A stretch of DNA of 38,011 nt from Geminicoccaceae bacterium (GTDB lineage: Bacteria > Pseudomonadota > Alphaproteobacteria > Geminicoccales > Geminicoccaceae). The notes beneath the pieces are model-generated. The model saw only the letters and a list, made by a program, of their open reading frames with translations, ran no database searches and was not told the origin of the DNA. The first letter of the stretch is position 1, and each line of letters starts with the position of its first letter. Shown piece after piece: positions 25,238-32,452 of this stretch. The stretch is taken from contig JAGREO010000232.1 of assembly GCA_020446525.1 (NCBI GenBank), positions 1 to 38,011 of the forward strand, read 5' to 3'. The position numbers and the translations under genes are program-made.

Positions 25238-26231
25238 CGAGATCGAAGCGTCCGGCGGCGGTGCGGCAGGGGCGGATGCGATCGCCGCGCCGGGGTCGGG
25301 CTCTTCGGCGTGGCGGACCGGTCCCTCCTGGCCGAGGCGGCGCGTGACGCTGGTCGCCCGCAGGACACCGGCGCCGGCATGGGTGCGGCAGTGGGTGCGG
25401 CGGGATTTGGGCCCCTTCCTCGCGGTCGAGGAGGTCGGCCTGCTGGACGCGGTGGATCATCTGCGTCGGGTGCCGAGTGATGAGATCGTTCTCGTCGATC
25501 CGCAGTCGCCGGCCATGGTCGATCGGTTGAAAGGGGCCTTCGCCATGCTGCCCCAGCGCAGCCGTCTTCTGACCCGGGTGCCTGAGGGGCCGCGCGCGAG
25601 CGAGCTGGTGGCGCCCGCGCTGACCTGGCACGGGCGGCTGTTCAAGCGGACGCTGGACGTGCTGGGCTCGATCGCGCTCCTGCTGTTCCTGGCGCCGCTG
25701 ATGCTGCTGGTGGCGCTGGCGATCAGGCTCGAGAGCAGGGGGCCGGTGTTCTTCGTCCAGCCGCGCTACGGGCTGGGCTGTCGCATGTTCGACTGCGTGA
25801 AGTTCCGCTCGATGCGCACCGATGCCTGCGACCGCGACGCGCGCCAGCTGACGCGTCGCGGCGATCCGCGGGTGACGCGTGTCGGCGCCTTCATCCGCCG
25901 CACCAGCATCGACGAGCTGCCGCAACTGTTCAACGTGCTGACGGGTGACATGTCGCTGGTCGGGCCGCGCCCGCATCCGGTACAGGCGCGCGCCGGCGAC
26001 CGGCTCTACGAGGAGGTGGTGGCCGACTTCGCCCGCCGCTATCGCGTGCCCCCCGGGCTGACGGGCCTGGCCCAGGTGGCCGGTCTGCGCGGTGCGACCG
26101 ATACCGAGGACAAGCTGGTGCGCCGCTTCGAGCTCGACCTCGCCTATATCGCCTCCTGGTCGATCTGGCTCGATCTGGCGATCCTGGCACGCACACCCTG
26201 GGCCAGCCTGAAGGGCGACAATGCCTACTGA
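25209..26231 (+). CDS. Undecaprenyl-phosphate sugar-1-phosphate transferase (initiating PGT) with short N-terminus
   Basis: This protein of about 340 residues starts polysaccharide synthesis by moving a sugar-1-phosphate from a nucleotide sugar to undecaprenyl phosphate. The C-terminal catalytic region is classical: KRTLDVLGS with a re-entrant membrane helix (145-175), [11 protein letters not shown] (196-206), the catalytic pair in [12 protein letters not shown] (233-244, Asp235-Glu236) and SLVGPRPH (249-256). The N-terminal part (about 45-125) resembles a reduced Rossmann-like domain, and the usual four membrane helices are absent. The GTG at 25209 is preferred because GGAGA lies eight bases upstream; an ATG at 25215 is the alternative. 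Confidence 0.9.
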   Translation: MRMSTETLSDEIEASGGGAAGADAIAAPGSGSSAWRTGPSWPRRRVTLVARRTPAPAWVRQWVRRDLGPFLAVEEVGLLDAVDHLRRVPSDEIVLVDPQSPAMVDRLKGAFAMLPQRSRLLTRVPEGPRASELVAPALTWHGRLFKRTLDVLGSIALLLFLAPLMLLVALAIRLESRGPVFFVQPRYGLGCRMFDCVKFRSMRTDACDRDARQLTRRGDPRVTRVGAFIRRTSIDELPQLFNVLTGDMSLVGPRPHPVQARAGDRLYEEVVADFARRYRVPPGLTGLAQVAGLRGATDTEDKLVRRFELDLAYIASWSIWLDLAILARTPWASLKGDNAY

Positions 26232-26276
26232 CGCGATCGCCCGAACCGGCCCGGCCAGCCGTGTCGAGCGCGGTGC

Positions 26277-27443
26277 ATGACGGCCCTGCTGTTCATTCTG
26301 GCCGTGCTGACGGCGGTGATCGGCCTCTGGCCGTTCGGGCCCTATCAGGCGAGCCTCGCCCTGGCGCGGCGGCTGCATCGGTTCCCGCCGGTGCCGCGGC
26401 CGGACGGGCCCGGTCCCTCGACCTTCGCGCTGTGCGTCTGCGCCTACAACGAGCGGACCTGTATCGAAGCCAAGATCGCCGACATGCTGCGGCTGCGCGA
26501 GGCCGCCGGCGGCGATCTCGAGATCCTGGTGCACGTCGATGCGGCCGACGACGGCACGACCGAAATCCTGCGCGCCCACGAGAAGGACATCCGCCTCGTC
26601 GTGGCACCCCACCGGCGCGGCAAGACCGAAGGCATGAACCGGCTGGTCGACATGACCGACGCGGAGATCGTGATCTTCACCGACGCCAACGTCGCGGTGG
26701 GCCGTGACACCGTCGCCGTCCTGCGCCGCTGGTTCGCCGATTCGACGGTCGGCTGCGTCTGCGCCGATCTCACCTATGTGAACGCCGACGAATCGGCGAC
26801 GGCCACCGTCGGCTCGGCCTATTGGCGGTTCAACGAGTGGAGCAAGGCTCTCGAGACGGATACGGGCTCGGTGCTCGGCGCCGACGGCGCGCTCTTCGCC
26901 ATCCGCCGGTCGCTGCACCGCCCCGTGCCGCGCGGCATGATCGACGATCTGCACGTCTCGCTCTCGGTCCTGCTTCAGGGTGCCAGAGTGGTCCGCGCGG
27001 CCGATCTGAAGGCGCGCGAGATGCACGCCACCGACGCGCACGACGAATTCGCGCGCAAGGCCCGCATCGCCTGCGAGTGCATGCACGTCCATTTCGATCT
27101 CTGGCCGCGGCTGCGTCGTCTCGACCTCTGGCATCTCTACAAATATGTCGGCCACCGGCTTCTGCGCTGGATCGGCGGGTTCTTCCTGGCCGCCTCGGGT
27201 CTGCTGACACTGGCCGCTCTCGCCACGGTCGTCGGCCCGGGCTGGACCCTCACACTCGCCACGACGCTCGCGGCGCTCTTCGCTCTGGCCGTACACTTTC
27301 GCGTCAGGCTGGCGCTGCGGCTCTGGAACGTCGCACTCGCCTTCGCCGGTTGTGCCCTGGGCGTGGTTCGGGCGTTGCGCGGTGAGCGGGCCGTCACCTG
27401 GTCGCTGGCCGGTTCCTCGCGCCGCGCGCCGCTCGGCGGCTGA
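26277..27443 (+). CDS. Glycosyltransferase family 2, membrane-anchored
   Basis: This 388-residue protein has an N-terminal membrane helix (about residues 3-22), a GT-A domain (FALCVCAYNERTCIEAKIAD near 48-67, VDAADDGTTE near 87-96, and the metal-binding IFTDANVAVG near 132-141), an acceptor-site DDLHVSL segment near 222, and two to three C-terminal membrane helices. It would add a sugar to the lipid-linked repeat unit on the cytoplasmic face. The layout is that of processive GT2 enzymes, but the QxxRW motif is not apparent. The gene begins 45 bases after the initiating transferase gene. Confidence 0.87.
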   Translation: MTALLFILAVLTAVIGLWPFGPYQASLALARRLHRFPPVPRPDGPGPSTFALCVCAYNERTCIEAKIADMLRLREAAGGDLEILVHVDAADDGTTEILRAHEKDIRLVVAPHRRGKTEGMNRLVDMTDAEIVIFTDANVAVGRDTVAVLRRWFADSTVGCVCADLTYVNADESATATVGSAYWRFNEWSKALETDTGSVLGADGALFAIRRSLHRPVPRGMIDDLHVSLSVLLQGARVVRAADLKAREMHATDAHDEFARKARIACECMHVHFDLWPRLRRLDLWHLYKYVGHRLLRWIGGFFLAASGLLTLAALATVVGPGWTLTLATTLAALFALAVHFRVRLALRLWNVALAFAGCALGVVRALRGERAVTWSLAGSSRRAPLGG

Positions 27444-27527
27444 CGCCTCGCACACCCCGAGCGTGCAGGTTGTGGGACCGGCCTTGGACCGCTAGGACGA
27501 GCGGCGAAGCGGGGAAAACCGAAACTC

Positions 27528-28727
27528 ATGACGCAGCTGCGATCCGATGACGGCGGCCTCGCGGTGGCGCTGGTCGATCCCGGTGATTTCACGCCGGCCT
27601 ACGATCGCGCGCTGCTCGACGGCCTGAACGAAGCCGGCGTGCGGGCGCGCCTGTTCGGTCATGCGGGCTTCACCGACGCGCAGCGCCCGAGCGCCCATAT
27701 CGGACACTTCTACCGACTGGCGGCGCGCTGGGGCGATCGGCGCTGGCTCAAGGGTCTCGAGCACGCCTTCGACCTGCTGCGGCTGGCGCCGCGGCTGAAG
27801 ACGGAAGACTTCGATCTCGTGCACCTGCAATGGCTGCCGCTGCCGATCCTCGACCGGCTCTTCTGCATGTTCGTGCGGCGCCGGCGGCCCCTGGTGCTGA
27901 CGGTCCACGACAGCAACCCCTACAATGGTGGCGGCGCCTTCCTGATGCGTGCCGGTTTCGCCGCCAGCTTGCGCACCGCCGACGCGGTGATCGTGCATAC
28001 CGGGCAGGCACGCGAGCGGGTCGCGGCGATGGGCGTGGCGCCGGACCGTCTGCACGTCGTGCCGCACGGGCTCCTGCACCAGCGCGACACGCCGGAGGTC
28101 GTCGCCGGCCGGCGGTCGCCGGAGGGGCCGCTCCGCCTGCTCTCCTTCGGCAAGATCAAGCCCTACAAGGGCATCGATCTCCTCCTCGAGGCGCTGGCCC
28201 GGCTCGACCCCGAAGCGCGTGCCGCTCTTCGTGTGGACATCGTGGGCGAGCCCTATATGCCGGTAGCCCCGTTCGAGGAACTCGTGCGCCGGCACGGGCT
28301 CGGCGATTGCGTCGCCTTCGATTTCTCGTTCGTCGACGAGGCGCGCATGGCGGCACTGTTCGCCGCGGCCGACGCTCTTTTGATGCCCTATCGCGAAATC
28401 GACGCTTCGGGCGTGGCGATGACCGCGATGGCGCACGGCCTGCCGGTGCTGGCGACGCGCGTCGGCGGACTGGCCGAGACATTCGCCGACAATGAGGGCG
28501 CCGTTCTGGTGCCGCCCGAGGATCCGGCGGCTCTGGCGGCGGTGCTGGCGCGATGGGCGGCCGAGCCGGATCGCGTGTCGACCATGCGCCGGGCGATGCG
28601 CGCGCATGTCGAAGCGGTGCCGAGTTGGAACGAGATCGCGAGACGTACGCTCGCCGTCTACGAGAAAGCCGGTCTGCGCCGGCGCGGGGTGAATCTCGAC
28701 GGCGCCCGGGCGAAACAGGTTCCTTGA
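27528..28727 (+). CDS. Glycosyltransferase family 4-like (GT-B fold)
   Basis: This 399-residue cytosolic enzyme has the GT-B layout. The N-terminal domain has LVHLQWLPLP and LTVHDSNPYN; the linker segment is HVVPHGLLH. The C-terminal domain opens with LLSFGKIKPYKGIDLLLEAL and carries the nucleotide-binding region REIDASGVAMTAMAHG. In most GT4 enzymes that region has the EX7E pattern; here the first Glu is present, but the second position is Thr or Ala. The gene lies 84 bases after the GT2 gene, and its stop overlaps the possible TTG start of the next gene. The sugar is unknown. Confidence 0.87.
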   Translation: MTQLRSDDGGLAVALVDPGDFTPAYDRALLDGLNEAGVRARLFGHAGFTDAQRPSAHIGHFYRLAARWGDRRWLKGLEHAFDLLRLAPRLKTEDFDLVHLQWLPLPILDRLFCMFVRRRRPLVLTVHDSNPYNGGGAFLMRAGFAASLRTADAVIVHTGQARERVAAMGVAPDRLHVVPHGLLHQRDTPEVVAGRRSPEGPLRLLSFGKIKPYKGIDLLLEALARLDPEARAALRVDIVGEPYMPVAPFEELVRRHGLGDCVAFDFSFVDEARMAALFAAADALLMPYREIDASGVAMTAMAHGLPVLATRVGGLAETFADNEGAVLVPPEDPAALAAVLARWAAEPDRVSTMRRAMRAHVEAVPSWNEIARRTLAVYEKAGLRRRGVNLDGARAKQVP

Positions 28728-29833
28728 GCAGGGGCGCCGATACGGTGGTCGGGGAGCACCCGACCGGCCGGCGCGCCGGTCTGCCGGGCGTGACGATCGT
28801 GATCGACACCTACGACCACGCGGCCTACGCGGCGGAAGCGGTCGAGAGCGCGCTCGCCCAGGACCACGACCGGATCGAGGTGATCGTCGTCGACGACGGC
28901 TCGGGCGACGGCACGCCGGAGATCCTGCGCCGCTACGCCGACCGGGTGCGCCTCGTGCTGCTGGCGCAGAACGGCGGGCAGGTGCGCGCCATCAACGCCG
29001 CCTGGCCCTTGGCGACACACGAGATCCTGATCTTCCTCGACGGCGACGACCGGCTCCTGCCGCACGCCGCCTCGACCGTCGCGCGTGCCTGGCGGCCGGA
29101 GCTCACCAAGCTGCAGTTCTGCCTCGAGAGCATCGACGAAGAGGGCCGGCCGCTGGGTCACGTCGCGCCCAAATATCCCGACGCCCTGACCACGGAGACG
29201 ATCCGGGCCGAATTGCTGCGCACCGGCAGCTATCCTTGCGCGCAGGCTTGCGGCAACGCCTATGCGCGCTGGTTTCTCGACAAACTGGCGCCGATCGGGG
29301 GTCTCGCCTGGTTCGACATGATCCTGGAAGTGAACGCGCCCTTGTGTGGCGAGGTCGCCACTCTGCCCGAAGCACTCGCCTGTTATCGCATCCACGGACG
29401 CAACGATTCGCGCCAGACCGAGACGGACCCCTCTCGATTCGCGGCCTATGCGGGAGTATTCGAGAAAAAGATCGCCTATTTGGCTACGCAATGTCGGCGG
29501 TTCGGCTTTCCATTCGATCCGCAAAAGGCGATGAACGAGGCGGTCTGGTACTTGGAGCTCGAACTCACGGCACGAAAACTCGACAGGGACGGCGGCCGAA
29601 CCTACGCCGAATCCCTGTCTCTGGGGCGGAAAGCGATCATGGCGCTGATGCGCGCACCGGCGACGGGCCGGCAGAAATTGTGGCGGGGCGCCTGGCTCGC
29701 GGCCGTCTCGGTCGCACCGGCGCCCTTGGCCGCACACCTCATCCGGATGCGTTACGTGGTCCCCTCCCGGCCGCGCTGGATCGAAAGACTGGTGGGCGGC
29801 CGGGCGCAAGAATCTCGAAGACCCGAAGCGTGA
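28724..29833 (+). CDS. Glycosyltransferase family 2
   Basis: This 369-residue cytosolic enzyme has the GT2 N-terminal signature (TIVIDTYDHAAYAAEAVESA, then VIVVDDGSGDGTPEIL) and the metal-binding IFLDGDDRLLPHA. The C-terminal half is helical and charged with no membrane helix. The start is uncertain. A TTG at 28724 overlaps the preceding stop as TTGA; a GTG at 28745 has AGGGG ten bases upstream. Both give the full catalytic domain. It ends in a 4-base GTGA overlap with the next gene, so the two are co-translated. Confidence 0.87.
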   Translation: MSRGADTVVGEHPTGRRAGLPGVTIVIDTYDHAAYAAEAVESALAQDHDRIEVIVVDDGSGDGTPEILRRYADRVRLVLLAQNGGQVRAINAAWPLATHEILIFLDGDDRLLPHAASTVARAWRPELTKLQFCLESIDEEGRPLGHVAPKYPDALTTETIRAELLRTGSYPCAQACGNAYARWFLDKLAPIGGLAWFDMILEVNAPLCGEVATLPEALACYRIHGRNDSRQTETDPSRFAAYAGVFEKKIAYLATQCRRFGFPFDPQKAMNEAVWYLELELTARKLDRDGGRTYAESLSLGRKAIMALMRAPATGRQKLWRGAWLAAVSVAPAPLAAHLIRMRYVVPSRPRWIERLVGGRAQESRRPEA

Positions 29834-30783
29834 GCGCGGGCGACCCCGGCGACCGGGACGACCTGCCCCCCCGTGCCGCCGCGCCCGAAGGCTACGAAAG
29901 CCACGGCGCGGACACCCAGGAGGCGACGCGCGCGCTCGCGCGAACCGTGATCGTCAGCGCCGCCGACTCCGTCTTCTTCGACCTTCTCGAAGGCCTGCTC
30001 GGCTCGCTCGCGCGTCTGCCGGCGCTGGCCCGTGTGCCGATCGCCGTCTTCGATCTGGGCCTCCGCGAGGCGCAACGGCAGGCCCTGGTGGAGCGCGGCG
30101 TCCTCCTTCTTCGCGCCCGCCCGCACTTGGGCGTCGATCCGAGCGGCAGTTGTCCGATCGTGCCCGGCGTTCTGGTACGACCCTTCCTCGCCGATTATCT
30201 GCCGGATCACGAGGTCCATGTCTGGATCGACGCCGACGCCTGGGTTCAGGATTGGCGGAGCATCCTGCGGCTGAGCGAGGGCGCGCGCGCCGAAGGTCTG
30301 GCGGCGGTCGCCGAGAGCGAGCCGCGTTACGTCACGCCGCTCTGGCAGCACGTCTGGCACGCCAAGCACTGCCTGCTCGGCTTCGGCCCGCGCGTCGGTA
30401 TGGCCCTGTTGCGGCGGCCGATGATCAATGCCGGTGTCTTCGCCATGGCGGCCGGCGCGCCGCAGGCGGCATGCTGGCAGCGGCGCTTCGGCGATGCGGT
30501 TCGTCGCACCGGCCGTGTTGCCCCCTACGACCAGTTCACACTGAACCAGGCGGTCTGGCTCGACGGCCAGCCTGCGCGTCTGCTCGATCCACGTGACAAC
30601 TGGATCTGCAATCGGGCCCTTCCCGGTTTCGATCCCGTCGCGGAGCGGTTCTGCCTGCCCTATGCGCCGTTCGAGCCCTTGGGCATCCTGCATCTCGCGG
30701 GCCATCTCAAGGCCGGTCGGGTGGCGGTCCCGACCACCGACGGGAAACGACACGACGTCCGGCTCGGTTTCGAGATCGCCTGA
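29830..30783 (+). CDS. Putative glycosyltransferase with DxD motif (GT8-like)
   Basis: This 317-residue protein starts at a GTG overlapping the previous stop (GTGA). After a disordered stretch of about 35 residues comes a GT-A-like domain: TVIVSAADSVFFD (39-51), PIAVFDLGL (70-78), the probable metal-binding site VWIDADAWVQDW (131-142) and INAGVFAMAAG further on. The order resembles GT8 or other nucleotide-diphospho-sugar transferases that act on surface sugars. I recognise the fold, not the specific family, and the sugar is unknown. It is followed by a 172-base gap before the flippase gene. Confidence 0.72.
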   Translation: MSAGDPGDRDDLPPRAAAPEGYESHGADTQEATRALARTVIVSAADSVFFDLLEGLLGSLARLPALARVPIAVFDLGLREAQRQALVERGVLLLRARPHLGVDPSGSCPIVPGVLVRPFLADYLPDHEVHVWIDADAWVQDWRSILRLSEGARAEGLAAVAESEPRYVTPLWQHVWHAKHCLLGFGPRVGMALLRRPMINAGVFAMAAGAPQAACWQRRFGDAVRRTGRVAPYDQFTLNQAVWLDGQPARLLDPRDNWICNRALPGFDPVAERFCLPYAPFEPLGILHLAGHLKAGRVAVPTTDGKRHDVRLGFEIA

Positions 30784-30955
30784 CATCTCCCGAACCGGAT
30801 CGGCGAACCTAACGGAGTACGTCTTTCGCGCGCGGTGCGTGCGGCGACGGTGTCGCGGCGGATCGCATCTCGCCAAGGGGCGTGCGATACCTATGATACG
30901 CCTTGCCTGTGAGCGTTCGGCCGTGGCGAGCGCGTGATTTCGGCGACGAGGACGA

Positions 30956-32416
30956 ATGAACGAAGAGACCGCCGAGCGATCGCCCACCGAAGGGCTCGTG
31001 CGCAACGCCTTCTGGCGCTTTCTGGAGATCGCCGGAGCCGAGGCGGTGGCCTTCGTCGTGATGATCGCGATGGCACGCCTGCTGCTTCCCGAGGCCTATG
31101 GCGTGGTCGCCATCGCCAGCGGATGCGTGCTCGCCTGTCAGTCGCTGGTCTATCACGGCCTCGCCGAAACGGTGATCCGTGACCGCCAGCAGGACGATGC
31201 CCGGTTGAGTACGGCATTCTGGACCAACACCGCGGTCGGCACGGTGCTGATGCTGCTGCTGGCGCTCCTCGCCTGGCCGGCGTCCCGACTGACCGAAGAG
31301 CCGCTGCTGACACCGGTGATGATCGCTCTGGCGCCGGTGCTGCTGCTGATGGGCATGATGGGCATCCTCCAGGCCCAGTTGCGGCGGCGGATGCGCTTTC
31401 GCGAGCTGGCGCTGCGTGCCGTGGTGTCCATCGCCGCGGGTGGCGGGGTCGGCCTCACTATGGCACTCAACGACGCCGGCGTGTGGAGCCTCGTCGGGCT
31501 GCAACTCACCCATGCCGCAACCGGCCTCCTGTTGATGCTCTCATTCGGCGCATGGCGTCCGCAACGGGCGTTCCGCCGCTCGTGGCTCGCGGAGGAGGCG
31601 CGTCAGGCCATCGGCATCGCCCTGGCGATCACGGTCGAACGGCTCAATCGCTTCCTGACCCCCTTGCTGCTCGGCGTCTTCCTCTCCTCGACGATGGTCG
31701 GTTTCTTCTTCATCGCCAATCGCCTGTTCGCTTCGCTTTCGATGCTGACCTTCATGTCGGTCAACGAAATGGGCCTGCCCGTGCTGGCGCGGCTCACGGC
31801 CGACCGGGAGGGCTACGAGGACGCCGTCTATGGCATCATGCGGATCGCGAGCCTGATCTGCATGCCGGCCTTCATCGGTCTGGCGCTTCTGGCCGACCCG
31901 CTTGTGCCGTGGCTGTTCGGGGCGCACTGGCAATCCAGCGTCGCGCCGCTGCAGTTGATGGCGGGCTTCGGCATCTTTCAGGCCTGGACTTCGGTGATCG
32001 CGCAACTGCTCGTGGCACACGGCGCGGCCGGGCAGGCGATGCGGCTCAACCTCTTCGTCTCGCTCTCGCTGCTCGCATTCGCCGGCATCGGCGCTTCGTT
32101 CGGTCTGCTGCCGGCCGTGGCCGGGATCGGCCTGGCTTACGTCGTGGCGCTGCCCTTGGCGGTGCGGGCGCTGCACGGCCGCCTGCATCTGCGCGCCGGT
32201 CGCATGCTGCGCGGACAGGCGCCGGTCTTCGCCGCCACCGCCCTGATGGCGGCGACGGTGCTCATGGCCGGCCGGCTGCCGGGTATCGCCGGGCATCCGA
32301 TGCTGGTGGTCGGCACCTCGCTGATCGCCGGTGCCGCGGTCTATGTGGTGGCGATCGCCGCCATGGCGCCGGACCTCGCGCGTCGCGTCGCGGTGGACCT
32401 GCGGCGCCCGGCCTGA
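30956..32416 (+). CDS. Polysaccharide flippase, PST/MOP superfamily (Wzx-like)
   Basis: This 486-residue membrane protein has about twelve to fourteen hydrophobic segments and the family's start (LVRNAFWRFLEIAGAEAVAF, then ARLLLPEAYGVVAIA, near residues 15-55). It would flip lipid-linked repeat units to the periplasm for the Wzy-like polymerase. A GAGGA ribosome binding site lies just upstream of the ATG at 30956. The 172-base gap before it may hold a separate promoter. It is the last plus-strand gene of the locus and converges with the RTX/SGNH gene 36 bases away; no obvious terminator lies between. Confidence 0.9.
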   Translation: MNEETAERSPTEGLVRNAFWRFLEIAGAEAVAFVVMIAMARLLLPEAYGVVAIASGCVLACQSLVYHGLAETVIRDRQQDDARLSTAFWTNTAVGTVLMLLLALLAWPASRLTEEPLLTPVMIALAPVLLLMGMMGILQAQLRRRMRFRELALRAVVSIAAGGGVGLTMALNDAGVWSLVGLQLTHAATGLLLMLSFGAWRPQRAFRRSWLAEEARQAIGIALAITVERLNRFLTPLLLGVFLSSTMVGFFFIANRLFASLSMLTFMSVNEMGLPVLARLTADREGYEDAVYGIMRIASLICMPAFIGLALLADPLVPWLFGAHWQSSVAPLQLMAGFGIFQAWTSVIAQLLVAHGAAGQAMRLNLFVSLSLLAFAGIGASFGLLPAVAGIGLAYVVALPLAVRALHGRLHLRAGRMLRGQAPVFAATALMAATVLMAGRLPGIAGHPMLVVGTSLIAGAAVYVVAIAAMAPDLARRVAVDLRRPA

Positions 32417-32452
32417 CGCTCCACGTCGAGCGCCGGATCGCGCTGCCTCTCG

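Noticed and set aside
25161..27455. A 764-codon minus-strand frame opposite the sugar transferase and GT2 genes.
   Set aside because: Composition is antisense-like with no domain, while the plus-strand genes have intact catalytic motifs.
32417..32452. Possible bidirectional terminator between the flippase and RTX/SGNH genes.
   Set aside because: The 36-base gap shows no convincing hairpin with T-runs on either side.
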